DNA of 47,972 nucleotides from Salaquimonas sp. (lineage in GTDB: Bacteria > Pseudomonadota > Alphaproteobacteria > Rhizobiales > Rhizobiaceae): contig JANQQM010000127.1 in NCBI GenBank assembly GCA_028289365.1, positions 1 through 47,972 on the forward strand, written 5' to 3'. The position numbers were made by a program, and so were the translations under genes. The notes below the pieces were generated by a model. It did not search any database. It was not told the origin of the DNA and saw only the letters and a program-made list of their open reading frames with translations. Each line of letters opens with the position of its first letter. Positions within the stretch are counted from its first letter, which is position 1. Below are positions 1 through 8,103 of this stretch, piece by piece.

Positions 1-188
1 ACTTTCTTGCCGGAAAGGCGCGGTACCAAAGACGCAATGTCAGAATAGGGATGACGAAAGGATGCCGGGATCAGTTTGGGATTGGTCGCAAAATCCTCGT
101 CGAGACAAATGTCGACAATGACCGGCGCTCCCGGCAGGCCAATCAGGCGGGAAAGCTGTGCTACGGAAATCTGGTTTGGAGACGTCAT
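1..188 (-). CDS. Rhodanese-like / ChrB-type sulfurtransferase, N-terminal part only
   Basis: The gene runs off the left edge, so only about 62 N-terminal residues are visible. It starts at the ATG at 188, preceded by a strong ribosome site (GGAGGGTGG, complement of 191-199). The translation opens MTSPNQISVAQLSRLIG and continues with 'PVIVDICLDEDF' and 'LIPASFRHPYSDI'. This resembles the N-terminal rhodanese segment of the 'sulfurtransferase/chromate resistance protein' (ChrB-like) of Rhizobiales, where an Asp-rich strand and a 'LIPGA' turn are typical. No active-site Cys lies in the visible part, so catalysis cannot be judged. It lies downstream of the FAD oxidoreductase on the same strand, after 156 bases, and probably has its own promoter. 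The family call is inference from a short fragment. Confidence 0.6.
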   Translation of the reverse strand, partial: MTSPNQISVAQLSRLIGLPGAPVIVDICLDEDFATNPKLIPASFRHPYSDIASLVPRLSGKK

Positions 189-344
189 GCGTCCACCCTC
201 CTTCATATAGTGAGGTGATCAGGACGCGAATTTCGGCTGGCGCCTCACGGGGCACTCGCAGACCCCATACCTCTGAATACTCGCGCTTGTGGACTGATGT
301 CAATGTCGAGCATAACCGGGAATCGGACATACAAGAAACCCGTG

Positions 345-1631
345 TCAAATGCTCCGGATCAGCTGGTTGGCCGCGAATGCAGCTTCCATGAGCATGTTTT
401 TTGAAGTGCGGAACTGCACCGAACTTGTTTCGGTCAATGGCAGCGGAAGGCAGTCTTCGCTGCCCCCGTCGAGCAGTTCTGCCATGGATCGTCCAAATAC
501 GGTTCCCGGACCAATGCCACGGCCATTATATCCAATTGGCGTGTACAATCCCTCAGCAAGCTTGTGGATCCTCGGCAAATGGTCTGGCGTCATCGCGATC
601 TGGCCGTGCCAGGCGGCCTCTATCTGCACTTCGCCGAGATCGGGAAACAGGCGATCAAGCATTTTTCTGGCCCATCTCCGCGACAGGCCTTCCTTGCCGC
701 CGATTACCGAGCCCATCGAACCGATGATCAACCGGTCATGGGCGTCGCGTCGAACAGAACTCATTACCGGGGCGGTATCCCATACGCCCTGCCTCTCCGG
801 CAAGATTTTCGCTCCCCTTCCTTTAAGGGGAGCCGTCGCAAGCTGAAAATAATTGATCAGCGTGTAGGTTTTGTTCAAACTGGGCCACAGATTATCGCTA
901 TAGGCATTGGTCGCCAGGATGACCCACTTTGCAGCTAGTGTGCCGCTACCTGTTTCAACCTTCCAGGAGCCTCCATCTCGAGTGAGACTTAGAGCTTGCG
1001 CGCCTGTACTTATCTTTGCGCCTGCAGCAGCCACGGCCCGCGCCAATCCACGGGCATAACCCATCGGATTGATGGTCCCTGCCCGCAAATCGAGCAAACC
1101 GCCATGAAACGCCCCTGTTCCGATCAGCCTGGTCGTTTCCTCTCTCGAAAGAAGCTCTACCGGCGCGCCCAGTTGCTGCCAGGCGCGGGCCCTGGCACCA
1201 AGTTCATCCATCGATTTGGCAGAGTGGGCGCCATGTATGGTACCGGCCCTAACCGCCTCGCATTGTATTTGGTATTTCTCGATTAACGAAAACACATATT
1301 CCGGTGCTTTGCCGAGGATTTCCAGCAAGTGAGCGCCGCGTTCTTCGCCGAGTTGTGCTTTTATTTCAGCAGGCGGCAACCAGAGCCCGGCATTGACCAA
1401 TCCTCCGTTCCTGCCGGAGCCGCCATAGCCAATTTTCTGTGCCTCCAGGACGTGACAGTCGATACCCTTTTCAGCGCAATGCAGTGCCGTTGAAAGTCCC
1501 GTATATCCACCGCCAATGATTGCGACATCCGTAGTGCAATCACCCGGAAATGCTGCCTGGCAATCCTGCTCGGCCGCAGACATGTCCCACAGGGATATTT
1601 TTGATGCGTCCTGAAGCGATTGCCCTACCAT
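345..1631 (-). CDS. FAD-dependent oxidoreductase, DAO / PuuB-like family
   Basis: A 428-residue flavoprotein of the D-amino-acid oxidase (DAO) superfamily. The dinucleotide-binding fold is clear near residue 36 (DVAIIGGGYTGLSTALH), followed by the acidic end of the second strand (HVLEA). A 'GGSGRNGGLVNAG' flavin-contact segment follows and a C-terminal 'GYNGRGIGPGTVFGR' FAD-binding motif. Close relatives oxidise secondary or primary amines (gamma-glutamylputrescine, sarcosine or glycine type), but the substrate cannot be read from sequence. The start codon overlaps the last 7 bases of puuD, which implies one transcript and translational coupling. The protein may therefore act on a nitrogen compound linked to purine catabolism, but this is only positional inference. 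Confidence 0.85.
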   Translation of the reverse strand: MVGQSLQDASKISLWDMSAAEQDCQAAFPGDCTTDVAIIGGGYTGLSTALHCAEKGIDCHVLEAQKIGYGGSGRNGGLVNAGLWLPPAEIKAQLGEERGAHLLEILGKAPEYVFSLIEKYQIQCEAVRAGTIHGAHSAKSMDELGARARAWQQLGAPVELLSREETTRLIGTGAFHGGLLDLRAGTINPMGYARGLARAVAAAGAKISTGAQALSLTRDGGSWKVETGSGTLAAKWVILATNAYSDNLWPSLNKTYTLINYFQLATAPLKGRGAKILPERQGVWDTAPVMSSVRRDAHDRLIIGSMGSVIGGKEGLSRRWARKMLDRLFPDLGEVQIEAAWHGQIAMTPDHLPRIHKLAEGLYTPIGYNGRGIGPGTVFGRSMAELLDGGSEDCLPLPLTETSSVQFRTSKNMLMEAAFAANQLIRSI

Positions 1632-2866
1632 AAAGAATTTTCACGAATTGCTGCCTGGTACCAGTCGACAATTTGCTGCCTTTCCTGCGGCTCTAGAAAG
1701 GTCACATTGGCTGGCGGCATAGCGTTGCTCCGGCCTGCCTGCAGGTAGATTTCCCTAGCCTGGCCCGCAATATCCGCATCCGTTTCCAGCAAGACGCCCT
1801 TGGGCGGCGCGACGATGCCATCCCAAACCGGCTCGCGGGAATGGCACATGGAGCACCTGCCCTGCACGGTGTCCCTCACCGTCTCAAACCCCTGCGCGTC
1901 AGCAAATAACTGCTGATGTCTGGTAAGTGCAGCATCCTCATAATCTTCAGGCAGCACTTTCGGTACCGTTGAAAGCCAGATGATGATCAGGAACAGGATT
2001 GCTGAAACAAGCCAGGTCCAGTAAGGCGTTCCGGCGCGAGAATGAACTGAATTGAAATAATGGCGGATCAAGACGCCAATCAGGAATATCAGAGAGGCGA
2101 TGAGCCAGCTATATTGCGTGCCGAATGCCAGCGGGTAATGGTTCGACAACATCAGGAAAATGACCGGCAGCGTCAGATAGTTGTTATGGGTGGAACGCTG
2201 CTTGGCTTGCAGACCCAGTGCGGGGTCCGGGGAGCGGCCAGCCTTCAGATCTTCGACGACGATTTTCTGGTTCGGGATGATGATCAGGAACACGTTGGCC
2301 GACATGATCGTTGCGGTAAAAGCGCCGAGGTGCAGGAAGGCTGCCCTGCCGGTGAATACCTGGGTATAGCCCCAGGCCATGGCCACCAACACAAAAAACA
2401 GCAATATCATCAGACGGTTATTGTCCTCGCCGAACTTGCTTTTGCACAGGAAATCATAGGCAATCCAGCCGAATCCGATGGACGCCAGCGAAATCAGGAT
2501 CCCGGTCAGGGGCGAAATGTCGAGCACATTGGGATCGACCAGATAGAGATCGGCACCGGCATAGTAGATGATTGCCAGCAGCGCGAAGCCGGAAAGCCAG
2601 GTCGCATAGCTTTCCCATTTGAACCAGGTCAGATGTTCGGGCATCTGAGCCGGTGCAACCATGTATTTCTGAATGTGATAAAAGCCGCCGCCATGGACCT
2701 GCCATTCCTCGCCGCTTGCGCCTTCCGGCAGAGGGCGATCCTTTCTCAGGCCCAGGTCAAGGGCAATGAAATAGAAGGAAGACCCAATCCAGGCGATGGC
2801 TGTAATGACATGCAGCCAACGGACGCCAAAGGACAGCCAGTCCCAGAATACTGCAAATTCATACAT
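1625..2866 (-). CDS. puuD: Membrane urate hydroxylase PuuD (cytochrome c-fused urate oxidase)
   Basis: A 413-residue integral membrane protein of the PuuD family, which oxidises urate to 5-hydroxyisourate and passes electrons to the respiratory chain instead of oxygen. About eight hydrophobic segments span residues 10-310. The C-terminal 80 residues form a periplasmic class I cytochrome c domain with a haem site CSMCH (residues 338-342) and a likely axial Met in 'NAMPPANVTF'. The ATG at 2866 has a GGAGAG ribosome site 5 bases upstream. It lies 59 bases downstream of the hydroxyisourate hydrolase gene and overlaps the next gene by 7 bases. Length and domain order match the family. The soluble UricaseII or HpxO alternatives are not present here. 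Confidence 0.93.
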   Translation of the reverse strand: MYEFAVFWDWLSFGVRWLHVITAIAWIGSSFYFIALDLGLRKDRPLPEGASGEEWQVHGGGFYHIQKYMVAPAQMPEHLTWFKWESYATWLSGFALLAIIYYAGADLYLVDPNVLDISPLTGILISLASIGFGWIAYDFLCKSKFGEDNNRLMILLFFVLVAMAWGYTQVFTGRAAFLHLGAFTATIMSANVFLIIIPNQKIVVEDLKAGRSPDPALGLQAKQRSTHNNYLTLPVIFLMLSNHYPLAFGTQYSWLIASLIFLIGVLIRHYFNSVHSRAGTPYWTWLVSAILFLIIIWLSTVPKVLPEDYEDAALTRHQQLFADAQGFETVRDTVQGRCSMCHSREPVWDGIVAPPKGVLLETDADIAGQAREIYLQAGRSNAMPPANVTFLEPQERQQIVDWYQAAIRENSLW

Positions 2867-2925
2867 GCAGCTCTCCGGCAGATTCGATATTTGCAGTAAA
2901 TTGGCTGGCTTGATTCATGTGGAAC

Positions 2926-3288
2926 TCAACTGCCGCGATAGGTCGAGAAGCTGAAGGGAGAAGCAAGCAGCGGCACGTGGTAGTGCTGATTTGGGTCATC
3001 AATACCAAACCGTATCGGGACAATGCCTACAAATGGAACTTGAGAGGTTTCTACCAGGTCGGCAAAGTAGTCGCCCATGGCGAAGACCATCTCGTAGATG
3101 CCGGACTCAAACGCGTTCCCCGCCAGCATCGGCTTGTCGGTACGACCGTCGGAATTGGTAACCGCCTCAGTCAGCTTGGTTCTCTTGCCTCCTTCCAGCC
3201 GGTAAAGCGAAATGGCGACGCCTGCCGCCGGGCATCCGCGGGCAGTATCCAGAATGTGGGTTGTCAAAAATCCCTCAGTTTTCGTCAT
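2926..3288 (-). CDS. uraH: 5-hydroxyisourate hydrolase (transthyretin-like)
   Basis: A 120-residue transthyretin-related hydrolase that opens 5-hydroxyisourate to OHCU, the step straight after PuuD. The family marks are the N-terminal 'LTTHILDTARGCPA', the 'NSDGRTD' segment, the 'HYHVPLL' histidines and the invariant C-terminal tetrapeptide YRGS. The reading frame stays open upstream to 3381. I place the start at the ATG at 3288 because it gives the usual length and a GGGGA ribosome site 9 bases away; the ATG at 3297 sits directly against that site. It is the first gene of the minus-strand arm, diverging from puuE/uraD, and probably shares a control region with it (see the palindrome at 3310-3327). 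Confidence 0.93.
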   Translation of the reverse strand: MTKTEGFLTTHILDTARGCPAAGVAISLYRLEGGKRTKLTEAVTNSDGRTDKPMLAGNAFESGIYEMVFAMGDYFADLVETSQVPFVGIVPIRFGIDDPNQHYHVPLLASPFSFSTYRGS

Positions 3289-3309
3289 GGCTGGCATTCC
3301 CCGACATTG

Positions 3310-3327
3310 CGATATGCAATCATATCG
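3310..3327. promoter_or_regulatory. Candidate operator: 6-bp inverted repeat in the divergent urate-gene promoter
   Basis: CGATAT-N6-ATATCG is a perfect inverted repeat lying 22 bases upstream of the uraH start and 116 bases upstream of the puuE/uraD start. Its position in the only divergent spacer of the pathway suits an operator for a regulator serving both arms. No regulator gene is in the window, and a 6-bp repeat can occur by chance, so this is a candidate only. Confidence 0.3.
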
Positions 3328-3442
3328 ATCAAACTCCGCTATACCAGTCCCGAATGTCAAATTGCGATGGCTGCACCGCACGGTTTATTCTAGACTTCAA
3401 AACCACTAGTGCAGACAGAGTAAAATAAGCAAGAGAATCGTA

Positions 3443-4876
3443 TTGCCCACACGCTATCCAAGAGACCTGACCGGCTATGGCGCAAACCCTCCGAATGCCG
3501 CATGGCCGGGTAAAGCCGCCATTGCGGTGCAATTTGTCATCAATTACGAGGAAGGCGGCGAAAACAATATCCTTCACGGGGATGAAGGATCCGAGGCGTT
3601 CCTTTCAGAAATCGTCGGTGCGGCAGCCTGGCCGGGGCAGCGGCACTGGAATATGGAAACCATATACGAATATGGCGCCAGAGCCGGATTTTGGCGGCTC
3701 TACCGCTTGTTCACCGGCGCGGATATACCGGTGACCGTCTATGGTGTTGCAACCGCCCTCGCCCGCTCGCCCAGTCAGGTAGAGGCCATGCAGGCGGCAG
3801 GCTGGGAAATCGCTTCCCATGGCATGAAATGGATCGAATACAAGGATTACAGCCGCGAGCAGGAAATGGCCGAGATGGAGGCAACCATCCGGCTTCATGA
3901 GGCTGTTACCGGAACACGGCCGCGCGGATGGTATACCGGTCGATGTTCAATGAACACGCTGGATCTTGTGACCGAAGAAGGTGGTTTTGCCTATGCTTCC
4001 GATTCCTACAGTGACGACCTTCCCTATTGGCATGAACATGACGGTCACAGCCAATTGGTGATCCCTTATACGCTCGACAATAATGACATGCGCTTTGCCA
4101 CGCCGCAGGGATTTAACAGCGGCGACCAGTTCTTTGCCTATTTGAAGGACAGTTTCGACACGCTTTATGAGGAAGGTCTGGCAGGCAGTCCGAAGATGAT
4201 GAATATCGGCCTGCACTGCCGGCTTGCCGGAAGGCCCGGGAGGACAGCGGCGCTTAAACGGTTTGTCGAATATGCGAAGAGCCATGACAAGGTGTGGTTT
4301 GCCAGGCGCATAGATATCGCCGAACATTGGCATAAGACCCATCCGCCAAAATCGGGCTTGCTGAGACCTTCGAATATGGATCGCGATGAGTTTGCCGATC
4401 AATTTGGCGGCGTGTTCGAGCATTCGGAATGGATCGCGCAACGCGCATTCGATACCGAACTAGGGCCCGCCCATGACAATGCCGGCGGAGTTCACAATGC
4501 GCTGGCGCGGCAGTTCAGAATGGCTGAACATGAAGAGCGGCTGGGTGTATTGACCGCCCATCCCGATCTGGCCGGCAAACTGGCAGAAGCAAAGCGATTG
4601 ACGAAAGAGTCCGAGAGCGAGCAGGCAGGTGCCGGGCTTGATGCCCTGACCGATGAAGAGCGGAAGGAGTTCACGGAGCTGAATGAAGCGTACAAGAAGA
4701 AATTCGGCTTTCCGTTCATTATTGCCGTGAAGGGGCTGAAGAAGCCGCAAATCCTGGAGGCATTTCGAAAGCGTATCGGAAACGATGCCGAGATGGAATT
4801 CGAGACCGCATGCCAGCAGGTCGAACGGATCGCCCGTTTACGGCTGGATGCAATGTTTGATGGACCTGAATCATGA
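3443..4876 (+). CDS. puuE: Fused allantoinase (PuuE) and OHCU decarboxylase
   Basis: A 477-residue two-domain protein. Residues 1 to about 305 are a PuuE-type allantoinase of the polysaccharide-deacetylase (NodB) fold ('AIAVQFVINYEEGGE', 'EIASHGMKW', 'RGWYTGRCSMNT', 'MMNIGLHCRLAGRPGR'). This domain hydrolyses (S)-allantoin to allantoate. Residues about 310-477 are a 2-oxo-4-hydroxy-4-carboxy-5-ureidoimidazoline decarboxylase with 'FEHSEW', the catalytic-His segment 'AHPDLAG' (His373), the 'SEQAGAG' motif and 'FGFPFIIAVKG'. This domain makes (S)-allantoin, so the protein would catalyse two consecutive steps, with the later enzyme first in the chain. The start is a TTG at 3443 with a weak AAGAGAA site; the PTRYPRDLTGYG opening matches PuuE. 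It overlaps the next gene by the tetranucleotide ATGA. Confidence 0.93.
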   Translation: MPTRYPRDLTGYGANPPNAAWPGKAAIAVQFVINYEEGGENNILHGDEGSEAFLSEIVGAAAWPGQRHWNMETIYEYGARAGFWRLYRLFTGADIPVTVYGVATALARSPSQVEAMQAAGWEIASHGMKWIEYKDYSREQEMAEMEATIRLHEAVTGTRPRGWYTGRCSMNTLDLVTEEGGFAYASDSYSDDLPYWHEHDGHSQLVIPYTLDNNDMRFATPQGFNSGDQFFAYLKDSFDTLYEEGLAGSPKMMNIGLHCRLAGRPGRTAALKRFVEYAKSHDKVWFARRIDIAEHWHKTHPPKSGLLRPSNMDRDEFADQFGGVFEHSEWIAQRAFDTELGPAHDNAGGVHNALARQFRMAEHEERLGVLTAHPDLAGKLAEAKRLTKESESEQAGAGLDALTDEERKEFTELNEAYKKKFGFPFIIAVKGLKKPQILEAFRKRIGNDAEMEFETACQQVERIARLRLDAMFDGPES

Positions 4877-5700
4877 AACCGCCAATCTACCAAACGCCTC
4901 CCGGAGGCTTGCCCGGTCAAGATGAGCCCTTAAGCGGCAAGGCGATCTTTACCGAGGCCTATGCGGTTATTCCGCATGGTGTCTTGCGGGATATCGTGAC
5001 AAGCAAATTGCCGCATTGGCGTGAGACCAGGCTCTGGATACTTGCCCGGCCCATGACCGGATTTGCAGAGACGTTCTCGCAATACATCATGGAAGTCGGC
5101 CCGGGCGGCGGCAGTGAAAATCCTGAACCGGACGAGAATGCCGAAGCGGTTTTGTTCGTGCTGGACGGTGCATTATCGCTTTCCCTTGATGGAGCGAACC
5201 ATGACCTGTCGCCGGGTGGGTTTGCCTACATTCCTCCGGGGAAAAATTGGACGCTTGCAAACAATGCCAAGGAGACTACCAGCTTTCATTGGATCCGAAA
5301 AAAATACAGCCATGTCGAAGGTGTTGGCGTTCCGGAGGCGGTTATCGGCAATGAGAATGATCTGGAGGCGATTCCCATGGCCGGGTCGGAGGGCCGGTGG
5401 TCAACGAAGAGGTTCCTGGATCCGGATGACATTCGCTTCGACATGCATGTCAATATCGTGTCGCTGGAGCCAGGTGCCTGCATTCCCTTTCTGGAGACCC
5501 ATGTGATGGAACATGGCCTGTATGTGCTTGAAGGAAAAGGGGTTTACCGGCTCAACCAGGATTGGGTGGAGGTGGAGGCCGGTGACTTCATGTGGTTGCG
5601 CGCCTTCTGCCCGCAGGCCTGTTATGCAGGCGGGCCAGGCCGTTTCCGCTATCTGCTTTACAAGGACGTGAACCGTCACGCGGAACTCAGCCTGCCATAA
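4873..5700 (+). CDS. allE: (S)-ureidoglycine aminohydrolase, bicupin
   Basis: A 275-residue protein with two cupin barrels, matching ureidoglycine aminohydrolase (UGHY/YlbA/AllE). That enzyme releases ammonia from (S)-ureidoglycine after allantoate has been hydrolysed. The first cupin is around residues 70-145 ('VLFVLDGALSLSLDG', 'GGFAYIPPGKNW'). The second is around 190-265 and holds the metal-site pattern 'PFLETHVMEHGLYVLEGKG' and 'FCPQACYAGG'. The start ATG overlaps the stop of the fused puuE gene (ATGA), so translation is probably coupled. The preceding enzyme, allantoate amidohydrolase, is not in this window. A strong terminator follows directly. The gene name allE follows enterobacterial usage. 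Confidence 0.9.
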   Translation: MKPPIYQTPPGGLPGQDEPLSGKAIFTEAYAVIPHGVLRDIVTSKLPHWRETRLWILARPMTGFAETFSQYIMEVGPGGGSENPEPDENAEAVLFVLDGALSLSLDGANHDLSPGGFAYIPPGKNWTLANNAKETTSFHWIRKKYSHVEGVGVPEAVIGNENDLEAIPMAGSEGRWSTKRFLDPDDIRFDMHVNIVSLEPGACIPFLETHVMEHGLYVLEGKGVYRLNQDWVEVEAGDFMWLRAFCPQACYAGGPGRFRYLLYKDVNRHAELSLP

Positions 5701-5701
5701 A

Positions 5702-5728
5702 AAAATCCGGCGGAGGCCGCCGGATTTT
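5702..5728. terminator. Bidirectional intrinsic terminator
   Basis: A GC-rich stem (AATCCGGCGG / CCGCCGGATT, 5704-5713 with 5717-5726, three-base loop) is flanked by an A run on the left and a T run on the right. It therefore works in both directions. It lies between the convergent ureidoglycine aminohydrolase and livJ genes. Confidence 0.9.
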
Positions 5729-5752
5729 CTTGTTGATAGCGTTCAGATCAGA

Positions 5753-6850
5753 TTAGTTGATCTGGTTGTAGGTTCCGTCAGCCCAGCGATAGAAAACGTA
5801 ACCGGGAAGGGTCACGTCACCCTTGTCATCAAATGACAGGTTACCCAAAACGGTGTCAAAATCGCCTGAGGCAAGTTTCTCGTTGACCTTGTCGAAGTCG
5901 GTTGAGCCGGCTGCATTTGCTGCGTCTGCCCAAGCCTGCATTGCGGCATAGGTGTAAAGGACGTAACCCTCAGTTGTCTTGCCGGCACCTTCCAGCGCCT
6001 TGACAACATCTACAGCTTCGGAGTTCTTGCGCGGATCCGGCGAGAAGGTCATCAAGGTACCTTCACCGGCGTCACCTGTGATTGCCCAGTACTCGTCGGT
6101 AACCAGAGCGTCACCTGAAACGAGCTGGAGATCCAGGCCTTGTTCCTTGGCCTGACGTGCCATCAAGCCCGCTTCGGTGTGATAACCACCGACATAAAGA
6201 ACCGAAATGCCTTCAGCTTTCAGCTTTGAGATCAGAGCTGTGTAGTCTTTTTCACCAGCGGTATAGGCTTCATATAATGCCGGCTTGCCGCCAGCAATTT
6301 CATAGGCAGCCATAGTCGCGTCAGCCAGACCTTTTCCGTAAGCGGTCTTGTCGTGAACAAATGCGACTTTCTTGCCGTCATAATTTTTCTTCAGATATTG
6401 ACCTGCGACTTCACCCTGCTGGTCGTCACGGCCACAAACGCGGTAGGTGCCCGGTCCGGGACGCTCATCGGTGTATTTTGGGTTTGTTGACGCCGGAGAA
6501 ATCTGGACAATTCCCTCTTCGGCATAAACTGCAGAAGCTGGAATGGATGATCCTGAACAGAAATGACCTGCCATGAATACAACGCCCTTACCGGCCATCT
6601 GGTTGGCAACTGCTACCGCCTGTTTCGGGTCGCAAGCATCGTCACCGATTTCCAGCTTGAGCATTTCGCCATTTACACCACCGGCCGCATTGATGTCGGC
6701 AACTGCCTGCTCGGCACCTGTCTTCATCTGCTCACCGAAGGAGGCGTATTGACCTGTCATGGGTCCTGCAACCGCGACAGTGATATCAGCCCAGGCAGAA
6801 TTCGCCATCATCAGGCTCATTGCAGCGCTAGCTAAGAGAATTTTTTTCAT
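5753..6850 (-). CDS. livJ: Branched-chain amino acid ABC transporter, periplasmic binding protein
   Basis: A 365-residue Leu/Ile/Val-type substrate-binding protein (periplasmic binding protein type I fold). The start is the ATG at 6850 with an AGGGAA ribosome site; it gives a classic Sec signal peptide (MKKILLASAAMSLMMANSAWA). The mature protein opens 'DITVAVAGPMTGQYASFGEQM', and 'SGSSIPASAVYAEEGIVQISPAST' and 'VAFVHDKTAYGKGLAD' follow. The longer open frame to 6949 is rejected because it would bury the signal peptide. It lies last in the liv cluster after a 158-base spacer, so it may have its own promoter giving higher expression. Ligand specificity beyond branched-chain or related amino acids cannot be read. 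Confidence 0.93.
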   Translation of the reverse strand: MKKILLASAAMSLMMANSAWADITVAVAGPMTGQYASFGEQMKTGAEQAVADINAAGGVNGEMLKLEIGDDACDPKQAVAVANQMAGKGVVFMAGHFCSGSSIPASAVYAEEGIVQISPASTNPKYTDERPGPGTYRVCGRDDQQGEVAGQYLKKNYDGKKVAFVHDKTAYGKGLADATMAAYEIAGGKPALYEAYTAGEKDYTALISKLKAEGISVLYVGGYHTEAGLMARQAKEQGLDLQLVSGDALVTDEYWAITGDAGEGTLMTFSPDPRKNSEAVDVVKALEGAGKTTEGYVLYTYAAMQAWADAANAAGSTDFDKVNEKLASGDFDTVLGNLSFDDKGDVTLPGYVFYRWADGTYNQIN

Positions 6851-7008
6851 ATTAGTTCCCTGTGACACACATTTTTCAAGCCCCGGCCGGAATGGGTGTC
6901 TATCAGTCCGAATCCGGGAGTTATCAGCCCTTGGAGGCCGAATTGCCAAGATAAAAGCCCAAATCGATGTCTAAATAAAGGAAATTTTTTTATGGAGCGA
7001 CAAAGTGG

Positions 7009-7362
7009 TTAAACACGGCGTTTCCAGCCGAATTTTCCGATTCTGTCATATTCAAATCCGTACTGGCCGGCCATCTGAGCCGAACGGGTCATTTGCATGC
7101 CGGCAAATGCGATTAACAGCAACACAATCAAGTCCACCGTAAAGTACCAGGGCGAAAGCAAAGTCCCTTCAAAAAGGGAGTAGTGGATAAATCTCACAAA
7201 CATGTTCAGAAGAACAATATAGCGCACCAGCGCGAGCTTGCTGCGCCAGGTGTTGGCAACCGCGCGGCCTGTCAACCATGCACCCAGTCCGCCCAGCGCT
7301 ACGGTGACCAACAGGAATTCACCTAAACTAATTTCCCACAAGAAACTATTTGAATGTTCCAT
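7009..7362 (-). CDS. DUF6867 small membrane protein of the liv operon
   Basis: A 117-residue protein with three hydrophobic segments (about residues 14-35, 43-62 and 70-90) and a basic C-terminus ending GKFGWKRRV. It matches my memory of the DUF6867 family, which is found beside branched-chain amino acid ABC genes in Alphaproteobacteria. Its role is unknown. It starts 3 bases after livF on the same strand, which strongly implies co-transcription and translational coupling. A role as an accessory membrane subunit is inference from context only. Confidence 0.8.
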   Translation of the reverse strand: MEHSNSFLWEISLGEFLLVTVALGGLGAWLTGRAVANTWRSKLALVRYIVLLNMFVRFIHYSLFEGTLLSPWYFTVDLIVLLLIAFAGMQMTRSAQMAGQYGFEYDRIGKFGWKRRV

Positions 7363-7365
7363 CCG

Positions 7366-8103
7366 TCAGTGCCTCCCGCCTTCCAGATATGCAGCACGCA
7401 CATCTTCGCGTTTTAGCAGTTCGGCGCCGGTACCCGACATGGTGATCACGCCATTGACCATGACATAGCCGTGATGGGCCAGTTTGAGCGCGTGAAAGGC
7501 GTTTTGTTCCACCAGAAATACCGTCAGATGCTGATTTTCATTTAGCTCACGGATGATTTCGAAGATCTGCTTTACGATCAACGGCGCCAGACCAAGTGAC
7601 GGCTCATCCAGCAAGAGCAGACGCGGCCTTCCCATCAATGCGCGGGCAATCGCCAGCATTTGCTGTTCCCCACCTGACAGGGTGCCGCCGCGCTGGCTCA
7701 ACCGCTCCTTCAGGCGCGGAAACAATTCAAATACCCGTTTCAGATCATCCTCAAAATATTCGTCATCTACCAGCAGCGCGCCCATTTGCAGGTTTTCCAT
7801 GACACTCATGCGCGCGAAAATCCTGCGGCCCTCGGGTGATTGGGCAATCCCCATCCGCATGATCTGGTGGGTGGGCATCGTGGTGATGTCCTCGCCATCC
7901 AATATGATCTGACCGGTACGAGCGCGCGGATTGCCGCAAATGGTCATCATCAGGGTCGATTTTCCGGCGCCGTTCGCGCCAATCAATGTGGCAATCTCGC
8001 CGCGCTTTACATCGACATCGACACCGCGCAGCGCGACAATTTTTCCGTAATAGGTCTCGACACCTCGGATCGAAAGTAGGTTCTCGGCAGTATTCGCCAT
8101 CAT
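7366..8103 (-). CDS. livF: Branched-chain amino acid ABC transporter ATPase LivF
   Basis: A 245-residue ABC ATPase. Walker A is 'GANGAGKST', the signature is 'LSGGEQQMLAIARALMGRP', Walker B is 'LLLLDEPSLGLAPL', and a 'FLVEQNA' H-loop-region segment typical of LivF follows. It forms the ATPase heterodimer with LivG that energises import through LivH/LivM. The start overlaps the livG stop by ATGA (8100-8103) and has a very strong AAGGGGGG ribosome site. A second in-frame ATG follows directly. The next gene (DUF6867) begins 3 bases after its stop. Confidence 0.95.
   Translation of the reverse strand: MMANTAENLLSIRGVETYYGKIVALRGVDVDVKRGEIATLIGANGAGKSTLMMTICGNPRARTGQIILDGEDITTMPTHQIMRMGIAQSPEGRRIFARMSVMENLQMGALLVDDEYFEDDLKRVFELFPRLKERLSQRGGTLSGGEQQMLAIARALMGRPRLLLLDEPSLGLAPLIVKQIFEIIRELNENQHLTVFLVEQNAFHALKLAHHGYVMVNGVITMSGTGAELLKREDVRAAYLEGGRH

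Noticed and set aside
2060-2899. 279-residue open frame on the plus strand
   Set aside because: Antisense to puuD; Gln/His/Arg-rich shadow with no domain.
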